A program made the position numbers and the translations under genes. The notes beneath the pieces are model-generated. The model was not told the origin of the DNA. It made no database searches and was given only the letters and a program-made list of their open reading frames with translations. A DNA stretch of 64,000 nt from Paracoccaceae bacterium (GTDB lineage: Bacteria > Pseudomonadota > Alphaproteobacteria > Rhodobacterales > Rhodobacteraceae), in the NCBI GenBank assembly GCA_024742405.1, contig JANSYP010000001.1:620001-684000 (forward strand), in the 5' to 3' direction. Below, in pieces: positions 55,957 through 64,000 of the stretch; the first letter of the stretch is position 1; the number at the start of each line of letters is the position of its first letter.

Positions 55957-57276
55957 CTACCACCCGATTGCATCGGGCAGCCATGTCGCGATGGACGGAT
56001 AGGCAAAGAGCAGCACCAGCGCCACGGCCTGGATCGCGATGAAGGGCAGAACGCCGCGGTAGATCATGGAGGTCGTCACTTCCGGTGGCGCGGCTCCTTT
56101 CAGGAAAAAGAGCGCCCAGCCGAAGGGCGGCGTCAAAAACGAGGTCTGCAGGTTCAGCGCGATCAGCGCGGCGAGCCAGACCATGTCCGTGCCCTGCTCC
56201 ACGAAGAAGGGCAGCAAGAGCGGCAGGGCGATGTAGCTGATCTCGATCCACTCCAGGAAGAAGCCCAGAATGAAGAGCAGGATCATCAGGAAGATCAGCG
56301 CGCCGAGCTCGCCCCCGGGCAGGAGCGCCAGCGTGTCCTTGACCAGATCTTCGCCATGGAGCCCGCGGAAGGCGACGGAAAAAACCTGCGCCGCGATCAG
56401 GATGAAAAAGATCATCGCCGAGATCCGGAGTGCGCTCTGGGACGCCACCCAGATCATTTTCAGGTTCAGCCGACCGTAGAGCGCGGCGATCAGGATCGAC
56501 AGCACCGCGCCCACGCCCGCCGCCTCGGTCGGGGCCGCAAGCCCGCCGATGATCGTGCCGAGCACACCGCCGACCAGCAGGAGCGGCGGTGCCAGTGCCT
56601 TGACCGCCTTCAGCGCAAGATCCCAGCCGGCGATCTCGGCGCGTTCGGCCTCCGGGATAGGTGGCATCAGATCCGGCCGCAGTTTGCCCAGGATCAGGAT
56701 GAACGAGATATAAAGCGCCGCCAGCATCAGCCCCGGCATCATCGCGGCGGCAAAAAGCGTGCCGACGCTTTCTCCCATGATGTCGGCCAGAAGGATCAGC
56801 ACGAGCGACGGCGGAATGATCTGTCCCAGCGTGCCGGAGGCGCAGATCGCGCCGGCCGCGAGCCCGCCGTCATAATGGCGCTTCAGCAGCACCGGCATGG
56901 TCAGCATGGTGAGCGTCACGACCGTCGCGCCGACGATGCCCGTCGAGGCGCCCATGAGCACGCCCACCACGATCAGCGCCACCGCCATGCCGCCGTTCAA
57001 CCGGCCCGAAAGCCTTCCGACGACCTCCAACATGTCCTCGGCGACGCGGGATTTCTCCAGCATCACGCCCATGTAGACGAATAGCGGGATGGCGAGGAAT
57101 TCGTACTTCGTGACCACGCCATAGATGCGTGAGGGTACGAGGTTGAAGAGAAAGTCCCCGAACCCCATCCAGCCGAATGTGAACCCGGCCACGGCGATCC
57201 CGATACCCACGGGCATCCCGATCAGCAGCGCACACATGAACCCCAGGATAATGTAGACGGCGAGGTAGTCATCCAT
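55957..57276 (-). CDS. TRAP transporter large permease subunit (DctM family)
   Basis: A 439-residue membrane protein with about 12 helices, starting MDDYLAVYIILGFMCALLIGMPVG. Family motifs: GASTGIVGATVVTLTMLTMPVLL, ASGTLGQIIPPSLVLILLAD and the C-terminal NLQTSFLTPPFGWALFFLKG. The ATG at 57276 (GGGG 9 nt upstream) is preferred; ATGs at 57282 and 57303 are alternatives. It overlaps the end of the small-subunit gene by 8 bp. With DctQ it forms the sodium-driven channel of the importer. Confidence 0.93.
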   Translation of the reverse strand: MDDYLAVYIILGFMCALLIGMPVGIGIAVAGFTFGWMGFGDFLFNLVPSRIYGVVTKYEFLAIPLFVYMGVMLEKSRVAEDMLEVVGRLSGRLNGGMAVALIVVGVLMGASTGIVGATVVTLTMLTMPVLLKRHYDGGLAAGAICASGTLGQIIPPSLVLILLADIMGESVGTLFAAAMMPGLMLAALYISFILILGKLRPDLMPPIPEAERAEIAGWDLALKAVKALAPPLLLVGGVLGTIIGGLAAPTEAAGVGAVLSILIAALYGRLNLKMIWVASQSALRISAMIFFILIAAQVFSVAFRGLHGEDLVKDTLALLPGGELGALIFLMILLFILGFFLEWIEISYIALPLLLPFFVEQGTDMVWLAALIALNLQTSFLTPPFGWALFFLKGAAPPEVTTSMIYRGVLPFIAIQAVALVLLFAYPSIATWLPDAIGW

Positions 57277-57784
57277 CGGCATGCACCCCGCGGAGCGCGG
57301 CAACGTGCCGGATCGCGTTGGCCAGGCATTGCAACCCGAAGAGCCCGAAACCGACCGGGATCATGGCCTTGACAACGTAGCGCGCCGGCAATCCGCCGGG
57401 GTCCGGAGAGCCCTCGCGGATCGACCAGGCGGAGTCCACGAAGCCCCAGGAATACTTGATGAACAGGATCGAGATGACCAACCCCGCCAGCATCGAAAAG
57501 AGGTCGAGACTGTGCTGCGCGCGATCGGAGAGCCTGTCATAGATCATGTCGACCCGGACGTGCCCGCCTTCGAGCATCAGAACCGTGATGCCCAGAAGTG
57601 CGATGGGCGCCATCAGGTGCCATTCCAGCTCCTGTGCCCAGACCGGACTGCCGCCGATCACGTAACGTCCGAAAACATTGAAGAAAACCAGCGCTATCAG
57701 CGCGAGCAGGAGTGCAGCGGCCAGCCGCGACGCCCAGAGTGTGATCCGGTCGACGGCGTCCGCAAAGCGTAGCGCGGAAGTCAT
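57269..57784 (-). CDS. TRAP transporter small permease subunit (DctQ family)
   Basis: A 171-residue protein with four predicted helices. The family core is seen in VFFNVFGRYVIGGSPVWAQE and LLGITVLMLEGGHVRVDMIY, then the two C-terminal helices. It is separated from the binding-protein gene by a 12-bp-stem hairpin and overlaps dctM. It is required for assembly of the DctQM membrane unit. Confidence 0.92.
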   Translation of the reverse strand: MTSALRFADAVDRITLWASRLAAALLLALIALVFFNVFGRYVIGGSPVWAQELEWHLMAPIALLGITVLMLEGGHVRVDMIYDRLSDRAQHSLDLFSMLAGLVISILFIKYSWGFVDSAWSIREGSPDPGGLPARYVVKAMIPVGFGLFGLQCLANAIRHVAALRGVHADG

Positions 57785-57802
57785 TTTCTGTCCCTGATTA
57801 GA

Positions 57803-57836
57803 GCCTCCGGCGCGTCAGGGAGCGCGCGCCGGAGGC
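57803..57836 (-). terminator. intra-operon hairpin between TRAP binding protein and permeases
   Basis: GCCTCCGGCGCG (57803-57814) pairs perfectly with CGCGCCGGAGGC (57825-57836) around a 10-nt loop, within the 81-bp gap. With no T-run it may be an attenuator or an mRNA-stabilising stem. Either would leave more binding protein than permease. Confidence 0.6.
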
Positions 57837-57865
57837 TGTCTTGTCGGTGTGACGTAACGCTCGCG

Positions 57866-58951
57866 TCAGGTGCTGCTGCGCAGCTGCGAATGCCAGACCT
57901 GCTCGGACGCCCCGGCCCAGATGTCATGCTCCGCCTTGAAGGCGAAATAGTTGTCCATGACTTTCTTGAACTGCGGATCGTTGGCGGCGAGTTCCTCGTA
58001 GACCGGGCCCATTTCGGTGCGCAGCGCGGCGATCACGTCCTCCGGCAGCACGCGCAGCTCGGTTCCCGTCGCCTCGAACTCCTTGAGCGCGGCGGCGTTG
58101 TTTGCCTCGGCCCAGGAGTGGGAGATCACGTTGCAGGCCGCGGCCGCGTTGGAGACGATGGCCTGCAGTTCAGGCCCGAGGCTCTCCCACTTGGCCTTGT
58201 TGATCGCCAGTTCAGTCACCGTCGTCGGCTCGTGCCAGCCGGTGGTGTAGTAGTACTTGGCCGCCGTGTTCAGGCCGAGGATCTTGTCCTGCGCCGGGCC
58301 GACCCATTCGGCCGCATCGATCACGCCGCGCTCTAGCGCCGGGAAGATCTCGCCGCCTGGCAGCAGCTTCACATCCACGCCCATGCGGGCATAGCCCTTG
58401 GCGGCGAGGCCCGGTATCCGCATCCGCAGGCCCTGCATATCCTCGACGGAGTTGATCTCCTTGTTGAACCAGCCGGTCATCTGCACGCCGGTCGCGCCGA
58501 TCGGCATCGCCACCAGTCCCAGCGGTTCGTAGGTCTCGTTCCACAGGTCGATCCCGTCACCGGAATAGAACCAGGCGTTCTGGCCTTGTGTCGACATGCC
58601 GAAGGGCACCGCGCCAAAGAACTGCGCCGCCGGCACCTTGCCCGCGCCGAAATAGCTGACCCAGCCGTTCATCTCGATGATGCCCTGGCGCACATTGTCG
58701 AAGCCTTCGAAGGCCGGCACCAGCTCACCGCCATTATAGACCGTGATGTCCAGCGCGCCCCCCGACATCGTGCGCACACGGTCGGCGAAATCGCTCAGCG
58801 AACCCGGGCCGGTCGAATAGAACGGCTGGCCCGGCGGAAAGGCGGTGGTCATCTTCCATTCGATCGCCTCCGCGCGGGCAACCTGCGGTGCGGCGAGCGC
58901 CGTTGCGGCAGTGCCGACACCTGCGGCTGCCAAAAACTTGCGACGTTTCAT
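57866..58951 (-). CDS. TRAP transporter substrate-binding protein (TakP-like DctP)
   Basis: A 361-residue periplasmic protein with a signal sequence (MKRRKFLAAAGVGTAATALA). It follows Rhodobacter TakP, the 2-oxo-acid binder, along its length: ITVYNGGELVPAFEGFDNVR, TGVQMTGWFNKEINSVEDMQ, GEIFPALERGVIDAAEWVGP and YYYTTGWHEP. The GVQMTGWF and AAEWVGP stretches line the carboxylate pocket in TakP. A 2-oxo or other organic acid is the likely ligand. GAGGGG ribosome site before the ATG; divergent from the deacetylase gene. Confidence 0.93.
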   Translation of the reverse strand: MKRRKFLAAAGVGTAATALAAPQVARAEAIEWKMTTAFPPGQPFYSTGPGSLSDFADRVRTMSGGALDITVYNGGELVPAFEGFDNVRQGIIEMNGWVSYFGAGKVPAAQFFGAVPFGMSTQGQNAWFYSGDGIDLWNETYEPLGLVAMPIGATGVQMTGWFNKEINSVEDMQGLRMRIPGLAAKGYARMGVDVKLLPGGEIFPALERGVIDAAEWVGPAQDKILGLNTAAKYYYTTGWHEPTTVTELAINKAKWESLGPELQAIVSNAAAACNVISHSWAEANNAAALKEFEATGTELRVLPEDVIAALRTEMGPVYEELAANDPQFKKVMDNYFAFKAEHDIWAGASEQVWHSQLRSST

Positions 58952-59172
58952 TGTTATCCCCTCTGCTGGTCAGCGTAGTTTACCAATTTGCTGTGTAGGG
59001 CCGCGTGAAGGCTGGGCTAGGAAACGCTCGAAAAAGCGGCAGGTTTCTGTTGGTCTTTCATCGGTCGGCCCAAAAACCCGCGCGGATCGGCGCACTCTGT
59101 TGAATATTTGAGCGATGCGCGAAAACAGTCCTCGGGACCTTTGGCAGGGCATGATGCCCTCCGGGTTCAGAC

Positions 59173-60063
59173 ATGAGGTGCTCCTTGCCTGTCCTGCCCC
59201 ATCATGGCCGCTACGCCTATTCGGCCATCACAGATCGCCCCGATTTCACCTGGCCCGACGGGCGCCGTCTGGCGGTCTATCTGGGCATGAACCTGGAGTG
59301 TTTTGCCTTTGGCGAGGGGCACGGCGCGGAGCTTGCCCCCGGTGGTCCACAGCCCGATGTGTTGAACTATGCCTGGCGCGATTACGGCAATCGTGTCGGT
59401 GCCTGGCGGATGCTGGAGCTTTTTGACCGGCTGCAGGTGCCCTGCACGGTGCTCGCTAACAGCCATCTCTATCTCGAGGCCCCCGGTCTGATCGAAGCCT
59501 ACGCCGCCCGCGGCGACGAGATCGCCGGCCATGGCCGCACAAACGCCGAGCGGCAGGGTACGCTGCCGGAATCCGAGGAGCGTGCGCTCATCGCCGAAGC
59601 CACCGAGACGCTGACAAACCATGGCCACCGGCCCAAAGGGTGGCTCGGCCCCTGGATCAGCCAGAGCGCGGTGACCCCGGACCTGCTGCAGGAAGCGGGC
59701 TACGAGTATCTGCTCGACTGGTGCCATGACGACCAGCCGGTCTGGATGCAGACGCGCGCCGGACGGATCCTTGCCATCCCCTATCCGCAGGAGCTCAACG
59801 ACATCCCCCAGATCGTCGGACGCAAACGCGAGGGTGCGGAATTCGGCGATATGATCTGCGACGCATTCGACGTGATGCTGGAGGAAAGCGCCCGGCGTCC
59901 GCTGGTCATGGGTATCGCGCTCCACGGATATCTCATGGGCCATCCCCACAGGTTCAAACATCTCGCGCGCGCCTTGGCCTACATCGCCGAAACCGGCGGT
60001 GACCGGGTCTGGTGGACCACCGCCGGGGCGATCAATGACCACTACCGTGGCCTGCAGCTCTGA
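59173..60063 (+). CDS. polysaccharide deacetylase-family protein (PuuE-allantoinase-like)
   Basis: A 296-residue cytoplasmic protein of the NodB-fold group. The N-terminal DRPDFTWPDGRRLAVYLGMN and YAWRDYGNRVGAWRMLELFD are typical of the PuuE-type allantoinase subgroup rather than of secreted chitin deacetylases. GDEIAGHGRTNAERQGTLPE supplies the HGR-type metal region, and GIALHGYLMGHPHRFKHL the second His site. The Asp of the classic TFDD metal motif is not present (LGMNLEC), so activity and substrate are open. Nearby amidase, HpxZ-like and amidohydrolase genes suggest a role in ureide or purine breakdown. Confidence 0.82.
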   Translation: MRCSLPVLPHHGRYAYSAITDRPDFTWPDGRRLAVYLGMNLECFAFGEGHGAELAPGGPQPDVLNYAWRDYGNRVGAWRMLELFDRLQVPCTVLANSHLYLEAPGLIEAYAARGDEIAGHGRTNAERQGTLPESEERALIAEATETLTNHGHRPKGWLGPWISQSAVTPDLLQEAGYEYLLDWCHDDQPVWMQTRAGRILAIPYPQELNDIPQIVGRKREGAEFGDMICDAFDVMLEESARRPLVMGIALHGYLMGHPHRFKHLARALAYIAETGGDRVWWTTAGAINDHYRGLQL

Positions 60064-60117
60064 CGACTGGCCTTTGGCGTCGGGCGGGGTCGGCGCAACC
60101 GCCCTAGGACGCGGCGC

Positions 60118-61305
60118 TCAGCCTGCCGATGGAGCGCCGTCCCCAAGGCCGGCATCCAGGGCGAGCGCGATCACCTGCCGGTCCTGACCCGGCGCGCCCA
60201 AGAGGCTCAGACCCACGGGTCCGCCATCGACAGTGCCTGCGGGCACCGACAGTTGCGGCAGCCCGGCCAGCCCCGCCGGGCAGAGCATCTCCAGCGCGCG
60301 TGTGCGGAAACCGTTGAGGTCCGCCTCAGAAGCCGTCAGCAACGGCGCGGGTGCCGGGCTGGTGGGCAAGACCAGAACGCTACCCGGCTCCAGGAGGCTG
60401 CGCAGATGGGCGCGAATGCCCTCCCGCGCCCGGTCGTTCTCAGCGAAGCTTTCGGCGTCGACCGCGGCGGCCATCTCGAACCGCTCCTTGATCCCCGGCC
60501 CGAAATTGGGCTGGTGCGCCGAGATCCACTCGCCCAGACACTGCCAGGCTTCGGCCGCCTGACAGATACGAAAGACCTCCCGCCAGGTCTCGAGCCCCTG
60601 GGAGGCCAGAACAACCGGTGTCACCGGCCCGAGATGCTCCTGCAACCGGGCAAGCGAAGGTCCGATCGCCGCGACGCAAGCGGGCTCCGCCCGCGCCCAG
60701 ATATCGACCGGGAGCAGAAGACGGCGGATCTCGGGGCCCTCCGCGCCACCAAAGGCCTCGGCGACTTCTGCCATCAGTGCGCCACTGCGCGTCAACCAGC
60801 CCACGGTGTCATAGGACCGGGTAAAGGGCAGCACCCCGTCGAGCGGCACCGCCCCAAAGGTCGTTCTGAGCCCCCAGAGCCCGCAGAAGGACGCGGGCAG
60901 CCGTACCGACCCGCCCGTGTCCGTGCCCAGCCCGATATCGACGAGGCCCGCCGCAACCGCCGCCGCCGAGCCCGAAGACGACCCCCCCGGCACTCTCCGC
61001 GGATCGGCGCTGTTCCTTGGTGTGCCGTAATGCGCATTGGCCCCCATGAGGCTGTAGGCCAGCTCATCGCTATGGGTCTTGCCCGCCAGGGTCGCCCCGG
61101 CCTCCAAAAGCGTCTCGACGGCCCGGGCATTGCCCTCTGCCGCGCTGTGCGTCCGGGCCCATTCGGGGTTGCCACCCCCGGTGACATGGCCCGCGACATC
61201 GAAGAGATCCTTCGCCCCGAAGGTGCGCCCCGCCAGCGGGCCGGTCGCGGCGCCCTCCAGTGTGAACCGCTCGACAAAGGCATTCACGTCATCCTGCATC
61301 TGCAT
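60118..61305 (-). CDS. amidase-signature-family hydrolase
   Basis: A 395-residue enzyme with the Ser-cisSer-Lys triad: Lys in GRTFGAKDLFDVAGH, cis-Ser in PGGSSSGSAAAVAAG, and the nucleophile Ser in GLGTDTGGSVRLPASFCG. The closest functional relatives are AtzE/AtzF-type and indole-acetamide-type amidases. It is preceded at 15 bp by an AtzH/HpxZ-like gene, a pairing known from carboxybiuret hydrolase (AtzE with AtzG/AtzH) and oxalurate loci. The substrate is probably a small ureide or amide. Convergent with the deacetylase gene across 54 bp. Confidence 0.9.
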   Translation of the reverse strand: MQMQDDVNAFVERFTLEGAATGPLAGRTFGAKDLFDVAGHVTGGGNPEWARTHSAAEGNARAVETLLEAGATLAGKTHSDELAYSLMGANAHYGTPRNSADPRRVPGGSSSGSAAAVAAGLVDIGLGTDTGGSVRLPASFCGLWGLRTTFGAVPLDGVLPFTRSYDTVGWLTRSGALMAEVAEAFGGAEGPEIRRLLLPVDIWARAEPACVAAIGPSLARLQEHLGPVTPVVLASQGLETWREVFRICQAAEAWQCLGEWISAHQPNFGPGIKERFEMAAAVDAESFAENDRAREGIRAHLRSLLEPGSVLVLPTSPAPAPLLTASEADLNGFRTRALEMLCPAGLAGLPQLSVPAGTVDGGPVGLSLLGAPGQDRQVIALALDAGLGDGAPSAG

Positions 61306-61320
61306 GTCCTTCCAAGGGGG

Positions 61321-61701
61321 TCAGCCGTCCATCCAGGACACATGGGCGGCCACGATCCGCCAGCCTTCGGGCAAACGCGCCCAGCTGTGGCTCTGGCGTC
61401 CGATCCGGTCCGTCGAGGGGCGGGTGAACTCGGTGTTTGCCGTGGCGAAGTCGGTCCCGAAGGTCGTGATAACTGTGTTTCGCAATGTCCGGTCCAGCCC
61501 CTGCGATGGCCGGGCCTTGCGAAAGGCCAGGATCTGATCCTGTCCATAGAGGTTCTCGGTCGCGCCATAGCGCACGACCTCCGCGCTGGCCCAGAAGAGC
61601 GCATCGAGCGTCTCGACATCGTTCCCCGTCAGGGCGGCTTCATAGCGCCGGAACGCCTCAGTGACTTCGGCGACGATCTCGGGGCGATTTACGTCCAACA
61701 C
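61321..61701 (-). CDS. AtzH-like / HpxZ-like NTF2-fold protein (DUF3225)
   Basis: A 126-residue protein starting at GTG 61701, with GGAG 10 nt upstream. The sequence LFWASAEVVRYGATENLYGQ, followed by IRDTV-like RTLRNTVITTFGTDFATANT and a final HVSWMDG, is the pattern of the HpxZ/AtzH family. These proteins have an SnoaL/NTF2 cone fold and are linked to oxalurate, allantoin and cyanuric acid breakdown. It is immediately upstream of the amidase. Probably a non-catalytic or accessory partner; the exact role is unknown. Confidence 0.82.
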   Translation of the reverse strand: MLDVNRPEIVAEVTEAFRRYEAALTGNDVETLDALFWASAEVVRYGATENLYGQDQILAFRKARPSQGLDRTLRNTVITTFGTDFATANTEFTRPSTDRIGRQSHSWARLPEGWRIVAAHVSWMDG

Positions 61702-62452
61702 GATATTCGTTCTCCAGTTCTTTCGGGCCCGGCCAATCGGAAAGCTAGAATGAAGCGGGCAGGCTGTCGCTGCAGAAAAGCGATTGGCTGCAACTCATCC
61801 GACAGGCCGGAGTGCTCGAAGGGCGTAAGCGCCTGATGACGTTTTGATATATACTCAGCAGCCACTTGTCGGATTAACCAACTAAAGCACCCCCTTGGGA
61901 GGGTGCAACGCGGATTGGAGACCTTGCCGGTCCGACTAGCGTACACTGGGGCAGGATCGAAGCCTGCGCGACGGCTGATATCGTCCGCTTCGGGCGCCAA
62001 ATACGCGTCCCATCGGTCCAAGGGCTTACGGGTGCAGTAAGTCTCGGAACCAACGGGCAGCGCGCCGGAACCGCGGTTGGTCCCCAAAGGTCTGCGGTGG
62101 GCCGGATACATCGGCGATCTGGGCGGCCTTTTGTGTGGACTGGCGTGCCTCCGAAAACCGGATTGAAGCCCAATACACGTTTGCCGCGTGACGTACGAAT
62201 GCCCCCGACTGCAAGGGATTTTCTTGTCCCGCACCCGGCACCAACTCGGTCGTTCGGGATCCTTTCCGCCAAGCCAGCGGCTTTGGGAGTTACCGGGTTA
62301 CGCGGTCTGGGCGCAACCGCCATGTCGACCCACCCAAAAACGTACTTTGACAGACGCATCCTCAGATTGCGCAGGCCAGTGGCGGAATAAAGCTCGCGGC
62401 CACCCGTTTACCACACGGGAACTGTCCCGGATCATGCAATGAGGAGATCACC
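61702..62452. other. 750-bp intergenic region, no gene assigned
   Basis: Contains a hairpin GCACCC...GGGTGC (61888-61907) and, on the minus strand, a T-arm-like GCAGGCTTCGATCCTGC near 61954-61970. The latter is not part of a full tRNA cloverleaf. Long open frames on the minus strand read as unpatterned Arg/Pro-rich peptide. A relic of decayed or integrated DNA is possible, but I cannot show it. Confidence 0.4.
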
Positions 62453-63025
62453 ATGCAGTACTTCAAACGTCTGAAATCGGATGTCGACCCCACGCCATTT
62501 CTGGATGAGATCGACGGGATTGAGGATGCCTGGGCGCAATCGACCGGCCGTCAGGACAAGATCAAGGTGCAGCGCGAAGCGATGGCCATACCGCTTCGCG
62601 GTCTGCGCAAATCGGCCATTGGCGACCGCAAGCGAAGTGATGTTCACGAAAGCCGCTGGACCAGCGGGTCAAAACGCTTCGTTCTGGCGCGCAAATTTCT
62701 CGAAGACTTCGCAGAAGAACAGGACAGCATTCTGGGTCGCGCCAAGATCGTATGCTTGCCGGCCGGCAAGCGGGTCTACCCGCACATCGATCGCGGCGAC
62801 TATTATCGTGTGCGCAATCGCTACCACTTCGTCCTCCGGTCTCCCGATGGTTCATGGCTTAAGGCGAGCAATGAGGAAGTTCGAATGCAGGAGGGCGAAT
62901 TGTGGTGGTTCGACAATGATCAGATGCACGAGGCCTACAATGATGGAGTCGAGGACCGCATTCACATGATTTTCGACATGCTGCCCAGCCATCGCGCGGT
63001 CGACGTTTTTGGCGCCGTGGCCTAA
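62453..63025 (+). CDS. aspartyl/asparaginyl beta-hydroxylase-like 2-oxoglutarate dioxygenase
   Basis: A 190-residue protein with a GAGGAG ribosome site. It has the double-stranded beta-helix pattern of the AspH family: PHIDRGDYYRVRNRYHFVLR with the first iron His and Asp, GELWWFDNDQMHEAYND, and DRIHMIFDML with the second-strand Arg/His. Such enzymes hydroxylate Asp/Asn side chains or small metabolites with Fe(II), O2 and 2-oxoglutarate. Size fits the free-standing bacterial form. No partner gene is evident, and both flanks are long gene-free stretches. Confidence 0.85.
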   Translation: MQYFKRLKSDVDPTPFLDEIDGIEDAWAQSTGRQDKIKVQREAMAIPLRGLRKSAIGDRKRSDVHESRWTSGSKRFVLARKFLEDFAEEQDSILGRAKIVCLPAGKRVYPHIDRGDYYRVRNRYHFVLRSPDGSWLKASNEEVRMQEGELWWFDNDQMHEAYNDGVEDRIHMIFDMLPSHRAVDVFGAVA

Positions 63026-63637
63026 TCGCTGCAAGAAGACAATGCCGGTCTGAGCCCTGGCCGCCCGCTGTGCGGTTCGATGGTCCGGTGCACGGTACGG
63101 TGCACCGCGACCAACGAACTGTGAGATCCTTACCCCAAGTGTCTGTCGTTGATTTGGCCGAGAAGGGGGAGGGGAAACGGCATTCAACAAACGGAGCGGC
63201 CCGCCACCAGTTGCGGGCAGGAGGCGGTCGAAAGGGCGTCTCAGGGGCACGGCCGCAACGTGCATCTCTTTGGAAGGAGTGTTCGACGCGTCCAAGCTCC
63301 GCGGGCCAAAGGCACACCGGCGGCGAGGCACGTCGCCCTGACGCCTGTACCTGCTATACCTCACTTCGCCCCGCGGTGACGAAGGTTTGCCTTTGGTCGA
63401 GCTGTACTGCGGCGCATGGCAACTGCTGGCGTATCGGCGCTGCGCCGAGCGCCTCCCCAGAAAGCCACAGGGGTTGACTGGTCGGGTTCACAGAATCACA
63501 AAGCCGTGCATAGAATTGCCTCGCGCGTCCCGTCCCCCAGCTAAAAGACACCGGTATGCGCGCAGAGGCGCGGCCTTCTTGGCCCCCGGTTTCGTTCGAA
63601 CGACTGAGCAACCGCACGCCCGACAGGAGAACTGGAT
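63026..63637. other. intergenic region with a GTGCAC repeat
   Basis: About 610 bp with no convincing gene. At 63086-63105 the octamer CGGTGCAC occurs twice with 12-bp periodicity, forming an imperfect dyad centred on GGTACG. It may be an operator for one of the flanking genes. A CAGGAGA ribosome site precedes the next gene. Confidence 0.4.
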
Positions 63638-64000
63638 ATGACTGTCTCGCTTCGTACCCGCCGTACTTTCCTCGCGACCGCCGGCGCGGTTGCGGCAACC
63701 GGGGTGTCCGGCCTGCTCGTTCCGGCGCGCGCGCAGGGTCTTGCCCCGACGTCCTCAATGCGCGGTGGATCCAACAATTACCGCCCCGGCGCGCCGATCG
63801 TGGATCGGATTGGCGGCGGAGGCTTCTGGATGACCGGCACCGTGCATCGGGCCGGCGACGGCGCCCCGCTTGCGGGCCAACGCATTCAGATCTGGGCGCA
63901 TACGACAGAAGGTCACGAACGTGACCCGCAGAGTCACGGCGCCACCCTCACCGACGCGAACGGGGTGTTTCGCCTTGAGATGCCCCAGATCGTCCCGGCA
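63638..64000 (+). CDS. intradiol ring-cleavage dioxygenase, Tat-exported (3'-truncated by window edge)
   Basis: ATG 63638 follows AGGAGA by 8 nt and 121 codons are visible before the window ends. The N-terminus is a twin-arginine signal (RTRRTFLATAGAVAATGVSG). After the cleavage region, NNYRPGAPIVDRIGGGGFWM, TGTVHRAGDGAPLAGQRIQI and GATLTDANGVFRLEMP match the N-terminal beta-sandwich of protocatechuate 3,4-dioxygenase-like proteins. The Tyr/His iron ligands would lie beyond the end. Exported members are known in many proteobacteria, mostly without proven substrates. Confidence 0.85.
   Translation, partial: MTVSLRTRRTFLATAGAVAATGVSGLLVPARAQGLAPTSSMRGGSNNYRPGAPIVDRIGGGGFWMTGTVHRAGDGAPLAGQRIQIWAHTTEGHERDPQSHGATLTDANGVFRLEMPQIVPA

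Noticed and set aside
61920-61990. T-arm-like sequence suggesting a tRNA or tRNA-derived attachment site
   Set aside because: No acceptor, D or anticodon stems could be paired with it and no CCA-proximal stem is present; at most a chance hairpin or relic.
61874-62359. Minus-strand open frame of 161 codons
   Set aside because: The translation is Arg/Pro-rich without hydrophobic core or motif, and no ribosome site precedes it.

Overview
This is a high-GC window with short intergenic gaps and many ATGA or TGATG start/stop overlaps. Its gene content fits an alphaproteobacterium, most likely a marine Rhodobacterales (Roseobacter-group) member. The taxon is inferred from FixL/FixJ, PhaC and phasin, TRAP transporters including a TakP-like binding protein, choline sulfatase beside a BCCT transporter, and an arcDABC operon. 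I found no rRNA, tRNA, CRISPR array, insertion sequence or phage gene.

Layout, left to right. 1-2.7 kb: the tail of an ECF sigma factor, its anti-sigma factor and a convergent subtilase with a poly-aspartate stretch. 3.1-7.7 kb: a periplasmic three-subunit molybdenum/2Fe-2S/tri-haem cytochrome c dehydrogenase of the membrane-bound aldehyde dehydrogenase type. 7.8-9.2 kb: L-serine dehydratase. 9.3-18.0 kb: one giant gene for a 2901-residue Tc-toxin A-subunit-like protein. It has no TcB or TcC partner here, and a 21-codon leader ORF with a perfect Shine-Dalgarno overlaps its start. 18.5-22.8 kb: a universal stress protein, a BCCT transporter and choline sulfatase. 23.1-25.7 kb: a TMAO/DMSO-reductase-family enzyme with a fused C-terminal haem c domain. 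26-30.8 kb: an SDR whose ATG appears to be ATC, then an ABC importer with its ATPase gene on the opposite strand. 31-37.7 kb: PHA synthase and, divergently, a HlyD-RbbA-YhhJ-type operon. 37.8-38.4 kb: a flavodoxin-like protein.

38.8-49.1 kb looks like a low-oxygen block. It holds arcD-arcA-arcB-arcC, a small CHCC zinc-finger protein, a Crp/Fnr regulator, FixJ, a haem-PAS FixL, a universal stress protein and a phasin. A textbook FNR/FixK box lies upstream of the phasin gene and a one-mismatch version lies upstream of arcD. I infer that FixL senses O2, FixJ drives the Crp/Fnr protein, and that protein switches on arginine fermentation, stress and PHA-granule functions.

49.5-61.7 kb looks like a nitrogen-compound uptake and catabolism cluster. 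It holds an amidohydrolase, a BMP-type ABC importer, a TakP-like TRAP transporter, a PuuE-like deacetylase/allantoinase, an amidase and an AtzH/HpxZ-like protein. A perfect 30-bp inverted repeat carrying TGGT-N3-ACCA sites sits between the two transporters. The window ends with an aspartyl/asparaginyl beta-hydroxylase-like protein and the start of a Tat-exported intradiol dioxygenase.

The most unusual items are the orphan TcA-like giant protein with its leader ORF, the reductase-cytochrome fusion, the 30-bp inverted repeat, the TC repeat before a transporter gene and the ATC start.
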